Below are positions 31,428-41,860 of a stretch of 64,000 nucleotides of DNA, piece after piece. Position numbers and translations under genes: made by a program. Under the pieces are notes generated by a model that saw only the letters and a list, made by a program, of their open reading frames with translations, did no database searches and had not been told where the DNA came from. This DNA is from Plectosphaerella cucumerina (taxonomy: Eukaryota; Ascomycota; Sordariomycetes; Glomerellales; Plectosphaerellaceae), in contig JAGPXD010000003.1 in NCBI GenBank assembly GCA_020746995.1, positions 3,038,001 through 3,102,000 of the forward strand, written 5' to 3'. How positions within the stretch are numbered: the first letter of the stretch is position 1; every line of letters starts with the position of its first letter.

Positions 31428-33951
31428 GATGTTTCTATGTGAGTTCCGAAGCTTCGAGGCCACCGGCTATGTGGCAAACTGCGACGGCAGGGAGGGAAGG
31501 AGGTCGGGCGTTTGCCACAGGAAAGAAGTCGTTCGGAGTCTCGGAGATGTGCACTGTTGGAACGCGCAGGGTCTTGGAAGCAGACGTCGCCAGTCTTTCG
31601 CAGAGTCCCCTTTGTGGTGGTATAGGGAGCTCGAAAGCGTCTGAAAGGGAGATCTGGTGATCGGGCGACCGCGCGTCGTCCCTCGTGCGGGCTGATGCGG
31701 GAACGATGGGGGCAGTTCAAACACCTGGCGGCAGAGCTGACGAAGGAGATGCTCTGGCCAATGGAACCGCTGATGATCAATTGGCGATGGGATCTTGATG
31801 GTGGAAAGGCGGGGGATGGAGCGCCTTTGGTCTGTGTCGTGTCGTGTGTTGTGCCGTCGGGGGGTCGGGTGTCGCCCTCAGTCTCTGGCGGATGGATGGG
31901 ATTGGACTGGGACTGGATGTCTCTCCTAAGTTTTGACCAGCCAATTTCTCGCAACTGGAGCAGTCTAGGAGCCTGGGCGCTGGGATGGAGCACCGCCACA
32001 TGCACGGGTCTTTGGAGGGCGGAATGGGGCTGGTGGGGGTTGAGGCTGAAACCGATCGTCCAGCTGCCAAGACTGCATTGGATCACAGGTGAGCCAAGGG
32101 ACTTCGCTGATCGACTTGGTCAGGGAGAGACGCGTAGATCCATTCTGAAGGTAATGTGAGAGGGTTTCAAAGCATACGGACGAGGGCTTGACCGAGTTCT
32201 GCAAAGAAGACCTTTCAATTTACAAGTGATGTGGTAATTCAATATCATCTTCTTCCAAAAGTTTTAAGCCATAAACCGAATTTCACCGACTTGCAGCTAT
32301 CGAGGCAGCATCAACCATGTGTCAGGCAGTAGGGTGTTGAGCGGACATGATATCGAATATTAGGGACTGATGACCTCCAAATCCGTGGACTCAGTTACCT
32401 TGTGCCATGACAGCCTGCCAATGCCGAACCTGTCTTTCGAGCCACCATTAAACGACAGCTACTACCCCCTTTCTCAAATATGAGGATTGTATTCTGACAT
32501 TCAAAATGGGCTCATACTGCAATCCAAAATTGTGCCATCCAGCATCATACCCCAAAGCACGGGTTGTGCTCACAGGTAGTATGGTGACACGTCATCTGGG
32601 CCCCTGGACCTGCTGTTTGGAGGGAGACATGCCCACACCGACCTCGTATCACATGCGCTCCCTCAGCAAACTCTGCATCGAGTGCTCCAGGTCAGGTTGG
32701 GAATTGGCAATGAGGAAACACAATATCATAAGACTGAAGACGAAGAGTAGAATGGCACACCGACAGAGAAATAAGCAGACAGCTCCGTACGTTGGTGCTG
32801 CGAACACCAAGCTCCAGCTTGCTATTGCTCCCCGGCAGAAGCTGTGAACACCGTTTCTTGATCCGCCGACGGGCGCCCTGACTCGCACCCTGACTCAACA
32901 GGAAATGTCTCCGTCGGAAACTAGGAGATATCGACAGTGCATTGGCTGTGATGACTGTTGATCTCCTCCTGCATCGTTGACCGCCAGGTGCACCCATGCT
33001 CTCCTGGCTAGCAGCATGAACATCTGCGGCTTCCCTCGCAATGGAACTCCAAGCCGATCGAGAAAGTTCGAGGCGCGGCGCGGCGCCAGGCAAGGCCCCA
33101 CGAACATGGATATCTGCACTGGGATTTCGCGAATCAGGGGTGGCGGAAAGCCCGAAGCGTCAAGCTCCAGGGGACTGCCGGGCCTAAGCCCACCGCGAGC
33201 CCCGCCGGGCAGTGGCCGCGACCCCGTGGCGTCAGGCTGAATTGGGCCCGACGAAAGCGTCATGGCACCTGGGGCCACCCCCGGCCGGCCCGGCACCAGG
33301 GGCGTGCGGCGACGAGGAACCTGGAGAAAAAATAACAACCTGTGACAAAATGGCCAAACCCACTCTTCCTTGGTCCAGAAGTGTCGCCGCCTTTTTTCTT
33401 CCATCCTCCTCCTCCCCTTCTCTTCTCCAGCCCACCACAACAGCACCGTTGCGCGCCAACCGTCCCCCAGGGTGCCTTCGTGCCTTTATCCCTGAGTTCC
33501 TTCCCTCCGTCCTACACGTTCTTCCCATCTTTTCCTCCTTCTTCCGACCCTACCCCTCGCCGCCCGCCGCCCGCAGACCCTGTTGTCGTCGACTTGTCAA
33601 GGTCCGACCCGAATCCTGCAGCGCCCCGGCCCCCATCGTCATCCTCACGCAAGACACGAGTCCTCTTCGCTGAATCATATTCTGCGAAACTGCGGACTGC
33701 GGATACAACAAACACAGCGGATACTGCGGACACGCTCCTTCCCCGGAAGTCTGTCTCTTCGTATATTGCTGTTCAACTGCCCGCCCCTGCATCTTTGTCA
33801 ACACCGACGAGACAAGACTCAACATCACCCGAAGAAGCAACCTCCCCCCACCAACGAAAAGATACATCAGCCAACCCTCGACAAGAACGCCCCCGACATC
33901 TCCCCCGAAACCAATCTGCAACCAGGCCCCCGCGCTGTACTTTGACTAGTC
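31428..33951. other. Divergent intergenic region, 2.5 kb
   Basis: Between VPS74 (-) and eIF2A (+). 33360-33950 is a C/T-rich leader in front of the eIF2A ATG. Frames such as 31412-32086 (-) or 32895-33446 (-) have no domain, signal or splice support. Confidence 0.5.
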
Positions 33952-36080
33952 ATGGCGTCCCCTCTGCAGTTTGCCTTCCGCACCCAGAAGCACATCGGCA
34001 TCACCGATGCCGCGCCCGTCTACGAGCCGCTTGCTGGGTTCACCAAGCCCGAAGGGAACCTCCGGTGTTGTGAATACTCCCCCTGTGGCCGCTACTTTGC
34101 TTGGGCCACCCCCGAGCTCGTCACCGTCATCAAAGCGGACGATGGCCAGCACGTCCTGTCGCTGCCCATCGTCAACGTCTACGAGCTTGGCTTCTCCCCC
34201 CTCGGCACCTTCCTCGTCACCTGGGAGCGCCCCGGCAAGGACGAGAACGGCGATGCCACCAAGAACCTGAAGGTGTGGCGCACCGTCGAGGACGGCGTCC
34301 AGGCTGCTGAGAAGCAGCCCCTGGGCAAATATGTTCAGAAGTCCCAGGGCGGCTGGAACCTTCAGTACACGGCCGACGAGAAGTTCTGCGCCCGCCAAGT
34401 CACCAATGAAGTCCAGTTTTACGAGAGTCACGACCTCGGCACCGTCTGGAACAAGCTGAGGGTTGAGGGCGTCTCCGACTTTGCCCTGTCCCCCGGCAAT
34501 GCCCACGCCGTCGCCGTCTTCGTGTCTGAGCGCAAGGTATGCCTGCCTAAGCCCAACAAACCCCCAGGACATGTCTAATTTGTTGTGAACAGGGCCAACC
34601 CGCCTCTGTCAAGGTCTTCAACGTCCCCCAGTTCAACTCGCCCATCTCCCAGAAGACCTTCTTCAAGGGCGACAAGGTCCAGCTCAAGTGGAACAAGCAG
34701 GGCACCAGCATCCTCGTGCTTGCCCAGACCGACGTCGACAAGTCCAACAAGAGCTACTACGGCGAGACCACCCTGTACCTGCTCAGCGTCAACGGCTCGT
34801 TCGACGCCCGCGTCAACCTCGACAAGGAGGGCCCGATTCACGACGTCACCTGGTCGCCCAACTCGAAGGAGTTCGGCGTCGTGTACGGTTACATGCCTGC
34901 CAAGACGACCATCTTCAACCAGAGGGCGGTGGCCACGCACAGCTTCGCCCTCGGCCCCCGCAACACCATCATCTTCTCGCCCACGGGCCGGTTTGCGTTG
35001 GTCGCCGGATTCGGCAATCTGGCAGGCCAGATTGACGTGTACGATCTCGAGAAGGACTACCGTAAGGTCACCACCATTGAGAGCGGCAACCCCAGCGTGT
35101 GCGCTTGGAGCCCCGACAGCCGTTACATCCTGACGGCCACGACCTCGCCTCGCCTGCGCGTCGACAACGGCGTCAAGCTGTGGCACGTCGGTGGCACCAT
35201 CATGTACAACGAGGACATGGTCGAGCTCTACAACGTCATCTGGAGGCCCCAGAGCCCCAGCTCCGTCGCCCCCGGAGACCCCCTCGCCACCGTCCCGACC
35301 CCTCACTCGTCGGCGACTACCTACCTCAGCACGGTCAAGACGCCCAGCAAGCCTGCTGGTGCCTACCGTCCCCCCGGTGCCCGTGGCCTGGCGACTCCCC
35401 TGCACTTCAAGCGCGAGGACGAGGGCGGAGCTGCCCACATTGCCGGCAACGGTACCCCATCGATCAGCGTCAACGGATTCGGACGTGGCGGTCGCCGCGG
35501 TGTGCCCGGCGCCGAGCCCGCCGTTCCCGGAGCCGTCCCCGCGGTCCCTGGCGCCGACCTTGGCGATGAAAACTTGTCCAAGGCGGCCCAGAAGAACAAG
35601 AAGAAGCGTGGCAACAAGAAGAAGGAGGGCGAGAACGGCCAGGCCGGCGGCGGAGCCTCCCTGGCGCCCCCCTCGGGAGAGCGCGGCGGATCCGGTAACG
35701 AGGGACGCAGCCCCGAGAGGCGCGCCGGCGGTGGTGGCCACCGCCAGCAGCTCCGCAGCCAGTCGCGCAACCCGCGCGACCGCCGTAACAGGAGCAACAC
35801 GGGCCGCACGCAGAACGGCGCCCCGCCTGTGCCGGGCGGCCAGAACGGCTTCCAGAACCACACACCGCCTCCGCTGCCCCAGCAGGAGCAGCCCGCCGTC
35901 GACGCGGCCAACGACAACCCTAACGCCAAGAAGGTGCGCAGCCTGCAGAAGAAGGTGCGCGCCATCGAGGACCTCGAGATGAGGCTCGCGGGCGGCGAGA
36001 AGCTGGAGGACACGCAGATGAAGAAGATTGGCACCAAGGCGTCGGTGCTTAAGGAGCTGGACGTCCTGGAGAAGCTGTGA
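33952..36080 (+). CDS. Eukaryotic translation initiation factor eIF2A
   Basis: Two exons: 33952-34536 and 34593-36080. The 56-nt intron is GTATGC..GAACAG, giving 690 aa. The N-terminal two-thirds is the WD-repeat-like beta-propeller of eIF2A, visible as CEYSPCGRYFAWATPELV, GWNLQYTADEKFCARQVTNE, VTWSPNSKEFGVVYGYMPAK and FSPTGRFALVAGFGNLAGQI. The C-terminal third is a basic, Gly/Arg/Lys-rich region (KNKKKRGNKKKEGEN) with a final helical segment (KKVRSLQKKVRAIEDLEMRL). eIF2A binds 40S and can deliver initiator tRNA on special mRNAs; it is not the eIF2-alpha subunit. The ATG at 33952 follows a pyrimidine-rich leader, and the family start (SPLQFAFRTQKHIGI) confirms it. Confidence 0.95.
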
Positions 36081-36730
36081 GCCGGCAGCGCGATGCAAAG
36101 GGGCATCCCTGACCGGGACCTCGAGGCCCAAAAAGGTCCAGTCGCAGAGACTGAGCTTAAGGATCTGTGAGAGGCGCCTAGATGTGCGCCGGGGAGCTAT
36201 TGGGATATTTCTGGCTGGCTTGGGTGAAGCCCAGAAGGGGTTGCAGCCGTACATTCGGGGACAGCCCGCTGGGTCGCCCACTGCGAGCCTTGCTAGATAC
36301 GCATCAGACGAGAATGAAGACAGGCGTGGGCTATGAAGCCTACCTTATATTACCTATACATCGACCATCCGTGTTCGTTTTCCCGTTGACATAGTCTGCA
36401 GGAGACAAGGGTAGTCTGTCAGGGCCAGTTCATCTGGTGACAACCTGGCTGCCTCTGCCTCACGCTGTTCTGTAGACTGATCTTTATATCAAAAATGAAT
36501 TGCCAGCCCAAAACTACAAGGACAGGCCTCCCGAGGAGGAGTCACACAAGCGGCGGGAGGCTCCTCGGCTGCACCCCTGGGCTTCCGTCCCGGAACGCTC
36601 GAGCCACAAGCCGTGATCCACGGTCCACGCCTCCCCCCACTCGCCGTGGAGTCGCTACTGCCGGGTGCCGTCTCATCGCCTTCACTTCTCAACCGCCCAC
36701 AGCGGCCACGACAGCATCCATCCAATAAGC
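36081..36730. other. Intergenic, about 0.65 kb
   Basis: eIF2A 3' UTR and the flank of tRNA-Pro. No protein gene is supported. Confidence 0.5.
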
Positions 36731-36827
36731 GCGCCGTTGGTCTAGTGGTAGGATTCTCGCTTCGGGAGACCCCAAGCACAGCTTGGCCAAATGTGAGAGG
36801 TCCCGGGTTCAAACCCCGGATGGCGCC
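36731..36827 (+). tRNA. tRNA-Pro (anticodon CGG) with a 25-nt intron
   Basis: The mature 72-nt cloverleaf is interrupted by an intron at 36767-36791. The acceptor GCGCCGT pairs with ATGGCGC (one G-U), discriminator C. The D-arm is GTCTAGTGGTAGGAT (A box) and the T-arm CCGGG-TTCAAAC-CCCGG (B box). The anticodon stem is CTCGC/GTGAG and the loop TTCGGG-T, so the anticodon is CGG. The intron sits one base 3' of the anticodon, the standard nuclear position for the tRNA splicing endonuclease. Its sequence can partly pair with the anticodon region, as expected for a bulge-helix-bulge. Confidence 0.95.
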
Positions 36828-36830
36828 TTC

Positions 36831-36841
36831 TTTTTGTTTTT
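36831..36841 (+). terminator. Pol III T-run terminator of tRNA-Pro
   Basis: Two T5 runs separated by one G begin three bases after the discriminator base, a normal RNA polymerase III stop. Confidence 0.8.
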
Positions 36842-37509
36842 AGGCCGGGGGATGTGGATGGGTATAGCTTCGGGCGATCAAATGGCTGCTGGGAAGTGCT
36901 GCGGTCCTTTTTTTCTCATGAGGTTGTGTTTGATGGCGGTCTGGTCAGCTTCACTGGCGGTCAACATGGGGACAGAGATGGCTGGTTGAAACTGTAGAGA
37001 GAAACTCAATCGCATTTTGAACGTGAATAGGAATTCGGAAAGGACCCTTTTGCAATCCTCCAGGTTCTGGCTCAAGCAGGACGCTCAATTGATCAACCTG
37101 GGGCCATGGGCTGAGGAGAAAGTCAGGGAGGCAGAGCACCAAACGTCCTGGATCCGAGCAACACTCGCACTTCGGCACCCCCAAAGCTCACATTGTTCTC
37201 GCATTGTTCCATCTCCCCTCCTCCGGGCCGCCAGCAGGGACCAGCGCAAGGGATGCCCCATTACCCCCAGCATGATTGGCCATCCTTCCACTGGTTCATG
37301 TCGACTCATCGCGACTACATCTCTGGTGCATCTCCAAGTGGGTGCTCCCTCTTGGCGACCGACGACAATCAAGTATTCAAAAGGCTGTCACCAGCGCCTC
37401 ATCCGTTGCCAGACAACACTTCCAAGACATCTCACTCTCCTCCCGTACAATATTTCCCATGCTAGACACCCAGACCACAGCCACAACCACCACAACCACT
37501 ACCACAACT
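36842..37509. other. Intergenic, about 0.67 kb, leader of the acyltransferase gene
   Basis: An open frame joins the acyltransferase frame from 37276, but residues encoded before 37510 have no family similarity and include a poly-Thr run from a CAC/AAC-rich stretch (about 37476-37509). I treat it as 5' leader. Confidence 0.55.
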
Positions 37510-38895
37510 ATGCCCGCCGACCTTGAACTCGACATGCTGGGCCAGCAACCCCTGCTGCTCCGCATCTATACCCAAATCTGCCACTGCTACCCACTCCCCG
37601 ACACTTCGCCCGCCTCCCAGGCCCGCATCGTCGCCACCCTGACCGCCGGCCTCGAGCGCCTCGCCGACGCCTTCCCCTGGGTCGCCGGCGAAGTCGTCGA
37701 CGACAGCGGCGTCTTCTGCATCCGACCCCTGGACCGCGCGCCCAAGCTCGTCGTCAAGGACCAAACGAACGATGACGGCCTGACGTGGGCGGCGCTCGAG
37801 GCCGCAGGCTTCCCTATGCACATGCTCGATGAGGGCGACTTTGCGCCCGTGGCGACTTACACTATGGATTCGGTGTCGAGGGTGTTCGCGGTGCAGGCTA
37901 CTTTCATCCCCGGCGGCCTCATCCTGGTCTTTGCGGGCCACCATGGCGCGCTGGATATGGTCGGCTTGGGGAATGTCATCTCCTGGCTCTCCCGGGCTTG
38001 CGCCGGGGGGACGTTCGCAAAAGAGGAACTCGAGGCTGCTAACCGCTCGCGGCATGATACCATCCCCCTCCTGAGCGAGGAGGAAGTCGCCGGGCTGAAG
38101 CCTGATATCCTGGCATCGCAGATTATGAAGAAGCAGGACTCTCAGCCAGCAGCCGAGGCCTCCCAGGAACAGCCACCACCACCCCCAACCCTGACCTGGG
38201 CCACCTTCACATTCACACCGTCAGCTCTCTCCGCCCTCAAGGCATCAGCGACATCCACCCTTCCCTCAGGCGCCGCCGGCTCCCAGGGCTTCATCACCAC
38301 CGACGACGCCCTCACAGCCCTCATCTGGTCGGCAACCACCCGCGTCCGCCTCCCCCGGCTAACCTCTACCACCCCTCCAACAACCATCTCCTCCTTCGCC
38401 CGCGCCGTCAACATCCGACCCTACTTCAACATCCCCCACGCCTACGCCGGCCTCTTCCAGAACATGACCTACCACAAAGTCCCCATCGACACCCTCGCCT
38501 CCCCCTCCGGCCTAGGCGCCGTCGCCGGCAACCTCCGCGCCGCCCTGGACCCTAAAACGACAGACATCACCCTCCGCACCCGCGCCCTCGCGACCTTTAT
38601 GAAGAACACAAAGGACAAGACCGCCGTCTCCTTCACGGCCGACATGAATCTCTCGGCAGGATTCATGCTCAGCTCCTGGGCCCGGGTTGACTCGTATGAG
38701 CTCGACTTTGGCCTCGGTCTCGGCAAGCCCGCGAGCGTGCGGAGGCCGCAGTTCACGCCTGTTGAGAGTCTTGGGTACCTGCTGCCCAGGGCCGGGAACG
38801 GAGACATGAGCATTGCGATTTGCCTTCGCGAGGAGGATATGGCAGCGTTGAGGAAGGATGAGGAGTGGATGAAGTACGCGAGCTACGTCGGCTAG
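37510..38895 (+). CDS. BAHD acyltransferase, trichothecene 3-O-acetyltransferase-like
   Basis: A single-exon 461-aa gene from the ATG at 37510 (in-frame ATGs at 37459 and 37276 are also open). The BAHD features are present: the catalytic HxxxD motif in FAGHHGALDMVG (about residue 145) and the structural DFGxG-type motif DFGLGLGKP near residue 410. Flanking family blocks include PADLELDMLGQQPLLLRIYT, TTDDALTALIWSATTRVRLP, YAGLFQNMTYHKVP and the C-terminal DEEWMKYASYVG. Members acetylate hydroxyls of small molecules from acetyl-CoA; the Tri101 branch does so on trichothecenes as self-protection. No other secondary-metabolism gene lies beside it, so it more likely serves detoxification or an unrelated substrate. 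Confidence 0.88.
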   Translation: MPADLELDMLGQQPLLLRIYTQICHCYPLPDTSPASQARIVATLTAGLERLADAFPWVAGEVVDDSGVFCIRPLDRAPKLVVKDQTNDDGLTWAALEAAGFPMHMLDEGDFAPVATYTMDSVSRVFAVQATFIPGGLILVFAGHHGALDMVGLGNVISWLSRACAGGTFAKEELEAANRSRHDTIPLLSEEEVAGLKPDILASQIMKKQDSQPAAEASQEQPPPPPTLTWATFTFTPSALSALKASATSTLPSGAAGSQGFITTDDALTALIWSATTRVRLPRLTSTTPPTTISSFARAVNIRPYFNIPHAYAGLFQNMTYHKVPIDTLASPSGLGAVAGNLRAALDPKTTDITLRTRALATFMKNTKDKTAVSFTADMNLSAGFMLSSWARVDSYELDFGLGLGKPASVRRPQFTPVESLGYLLPRAGNGDMSIAICLREEDMAALRKDEEWMKYASYVG

Positions 38896-39185
38896 ATGAT
38901 AGATGGCACGGGAAATGTGCGAGAATAGACAACCAGACTCAATTTACCTGTACTCACTCTCACTTTTAAGAACTCGTGTCCAATCTTGTTCTTCCTGCGC
39001 CCGCGAATCCCATAAGCGCCATTTTGCTTTCCACTGCGGAGTAGTTCACTGATCCGATTCTTCGTTTTCAAAGGAGACTCTTGGGGTACCTGTCAGGTCA
39101 GTCAGAAGAAGATCTCATCAGGTCGTGGCAACATGCTACTGCAGGTCCATGCCATGGGTAACAACTCTGCCACCAGAATCAAAAG

Positions 39186-40733
39186 TCACTCACTTAGCTG
39201 ATCTGGGTGTGCCCGGGCTGACACGGGGCGTAGATGGGCCCGATGTAGGCAGGCTGGGCGAGGCGGAGGATAGAATGGGTCTTGTTGTAGGCCTGGGCTG
39301 GAGGCGCAACTCCTCGATACGTTGCTTCCCGCCAAGACAGCCTTCGGAGGTCGAAGAAGGGCGGCGTGGTCTGGTCCTGCGTCGACAGTGCATTCGCTTG
39401 GTCGAGGATCAGACGGCTCGATACGCGTCCATTCCCGCTTCAACGTCGAAGGTTGGCAACCTGCGTCACTCTTGCGGCGGAGCCTGTTAGTGAGCTTACC
39501 CACCATCCCGGCCAGGTAGCGACGTGGGCTACTCGAAGGTGATGGCGGAGCCACCAGGGTGGGCGAGGAGGTATTCCAGCCCGTGAAAGGACTGACGCAC
39601 GACTCATCGATGGAGGGCGTCCTCGAGTGACAGTCGCCCACCGATGAACTGCGACAGCTCTCCACATGGACAGAGGGCGAGAAGGGACTCTCTGGAAACA
39701 CCAAGCCTTCTTGATAGTCGGTTTGGTCAAGTGACTGGCTTTCCCAAAGAATGTCGGCGGCCTGGTGCGAAAGATATTGCCGCCGTTCCTCGCGCTCTGC
39801 TTCCCACCTCCGCCGGATGAAAGCCGGCGCGTTGAGCACCCAACCTCGGAGCCCAGTGGAAACGGCAAGGTAGCCGGGGGCCGTTGGGCGATCGAAGCGA
39901 CACATGCCCGAGTGGGTGACCTCGATGCCGTAGCAGATTGCTCCTGGGAGCGGGTTGACAGCGCCAGGGGGATTGACCACCATTGCTTTGATGCCCTTGA
40001 GATCTGTCTTTTGAGTTTCGTATGCCAGGTGGATCTTGAAGCGATGCTGGATCTGGTGGAATTGGTGGTTGATGTTGATGAGGGTTTCGCTCTCTTTCTT
40101 GAGGGTCTTGAGGAGAGCTCGCTCGGTGTTGATGAGCTTCCAGGGGAAGACGGCGTCGACGATACGTTGGATGAGAAGGCCCCATTCGGCAAGGTCAGAG
40201 CCAGTGTGTGGAGTCCCGAGGAAGATGATACCATACGTGGAGACGTAGACGCCGCGTTGGTCTTCGAGGTTGAGGTCGGTGATGCCACAGGAATAGTTGA
40301 GCGCCGCCTTGAGGAGGGTGCCGCCCAGGCTATGAGCGACCCAGAGTATTGGACGGTGCTTGCCGCCCTGGAAGGGCCCGTCGTCACCGCCGGCGCCGGA
40401 GTCAAAGCGCTTGCGGTACAGGGTGAGGAAGGCCACCAGGTTCTGGGCATGGTTGAAGATGTAGCTCTGGCTGGGGCCTCCGGGGTTGCTACTTGTGGAG
40501 ACGATGTCCGCATTGTAGCCGTACATGATGATGTTTGCCGGGGCACCTGCAAGACTAGCAGGAAGGAGATCGCTCGGCCAGAAGGTGCCTCCGGTGGTGC
40601 CCTCGGTGTTGGTTGGGTTCGCACGCCAGGTCTTGGAGGGACAGCCATGGAGACCGTGGAGGAGGATGATGTCGACGGCTGCTTCGGGGGTGGTGTAGAC
40701 GGGAGTGAACTCGAATCTTTCAATGAATGACAT
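39186..40733 (-). CDS. SesB-type alpha/beta hydrolase (DUF676-like lipase fold)
   Basis: A 515-aa coding exon. The N-terminal 300 residues form a serine hydrolase domain: VDIILLHGLHGCPSKTWR (oxyanion loop), nucleophile elbow WVAHSLGGTLLKAAL (GxSxG-like AHSLG), and IIFLGTPHTGSDLAEWG. This is the fold found as SesB-like N-terminal domains of fungal NLR (STAND) proteins and as stand-alone proteins. No NB-ARC, NACHT or repeat domain follows; the last 200 residues are Ser/Pro/Arg-rich and apparently disordered. The ATG at 40733 lies directly after a consensus acceptor, so a 5' UTR intron (40734-40798, GTGAGT..TTCCAG) is likely. The catalytic His candidate is in the THSGM segment (about residue 280). 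The substrate is unknown. Confidence 0.85.
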   Translation of the reverse strand: MSFIERFEFTPVYTTPEAAVDIILLHGLHGCPSKTWRANPTNTEGTTGGTFWPSDLLPASLAGAPANIIMYGYNADIVSTSSNPGGPSQSYIFNHAQNLVAFLTLYRKRFDSGAGGDDGPFQGGKHRPILWVAHSLGGTLLKAALNYSCGITDLNLEDQRGVYVSTYGIIFLGTPHTGSDLAEWGLLIQRIVDAVFPWKLINTERALLKTLKKESETLININHQFHQIQHRFKIHLAYETQKTDLKGIKAMVVNPPGAVNPLPGAICYGIEVTHSGMCRFDRPTAPGYLAVSTGLRGWVLNAPAFIRRRWEAEREERRQYLSHQAADILWESQSLDQTDYQEGLVFPESPFSPSVHVESCRSSSVGDCHSRTPSIDESCVSPFTGWNTSSPTLVAPPSPSSSPRRYLAGMVGKLTNRLRRKSDAGCQPSTLKREWTRIEPSDPRPSECTVDAGPDHAALLRPPKAVLAGSNVSRSCASSPGLQQDPFYPPPRPACLHRAHLRPVSARAHPDQLSE

Positions 40734-41860
40734 CTGGAAAATGTCAGAGACGGATCGAGTGGGGAAGGATACGTCTGGAAATGGACTTTGATACTCACTT
40801 TGCTGGTTTCAAGGGGACGAAGGCGAGAAGAAGAGGCAACATTTGAAGAACTGGACAGGTTCTCAACGTGCCGTTAAGTAGACCCCTCCCAGGCAGCTGC
40901 TTGACAGTCTGAACGATGCCGTGAACGCCCAAGAAGACGTCAACAGGGGCGAGGAGTCACCTGTGGCGCTGTGAGATTCACAATATCATCATCGTCGGCC
41001 TCTCACGCGCATAGGTTCGCACGCCAGTCGCCATTCGAATGGGTCCGAGGACATTGCGATGCTTGTGAAACCGTCCATATCAGTTCTGGAGCATCAGAAG
41101 ATGTACCGGAAGGCTGAAAACGTCGAAGTTGGAGTCAGCACAAGCATTGCGAGGCGCTGAGGCGCCATGTCGTGAGGGCATCTACGGTGTCCCGGGACGG
41201 TGGTTCTGTGGCTGATGGCTTCCGTTACTCACTGCATGATGCTTGACTTTCAGGCAGGCGAGGTCCGATGGAGCATGTGGACTTGAACGTTCTTGATAGG
41301 GCAGCTGCAGAAAACGGTGCCGCAGATCAGAGAGATTATCGCGACCGATGCATTGTGGTTGAAGGTTTAGGAGATTTGGTTTGTCGCTTCAGGCGGTCGG
41401 CGGGTTCCGATCAAGGCGGGGACCCGCCCGCCCGCCTAGGTGTGGAACACCTAGGACCCCGCCTGCTGTAGGGCTGTCCGCTCTTCCCTTCCAGCGGGCA
41501 GGAACACCATCAGCACTGAGGTGAACCTTCCTCGACCTTGTCTCCAATCCAATCCCGCAGCTTCAACATCCATCTCCCATCCCACGCCAAATCCACGACC
41601 GTCAATTTCCAGTCGCCGTGAACAGACGACGGCCCTCGCCTACATCGCCACCTCCAAGTCCGTTTCTTCAGGCACCAAACAAGCTCCTGTCATCTGCTTG
41701 CCCGCTCCCGAGCGGCTGGGCCCGAAAGCAAGCCCAGAACCCTCACGTGGCGACGTGACACAGGCAAACACGTCACACCATCGAGGCTTTGCCTCGTCCT
41801 GATCACACTTGAAAAGAGTTAACAAGATCGATCATTTAGGCGCCTCTTCGGTCTTTTCGC
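40734..41860. other. Intergenic, 1.1 kb, with a nested inverted repeat
   Basis: Holds the 5' UTR intron of the hydrolase gene at its left end and a perfect nested inverted repeat at 41414-41464 (listed separately). No protein gene is supported. Confidence 0.55.
41414..41464. repeat. Nested perfect inverted repeat (hairpin/cruciform)
   Basis: Inner arms CCTAGGTG (41435-41442) and CACCTAGG (41448-41455) flank a 5-nt loop. Outer arms AGGCGGGG (41414-41421) and CCCCGCCT (41457-41464) enclose them, with a 13-nt bulge on one side. The position, between divergent or unrelated genes, gives no direct function. Confidence 0.75.

Noticed and set aside
34575..36281. A 568-codon minus-strand frame opposite eIF2A
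   Set aside because: Shadow of the eIF2A coding exon; no domain of its own.
37276..37509. N-terminal extension of the acyltransferase
   Set aside because: The extra 78 residues include a poly-Thr run from a simple repeat and match no BAHD N-terminus.
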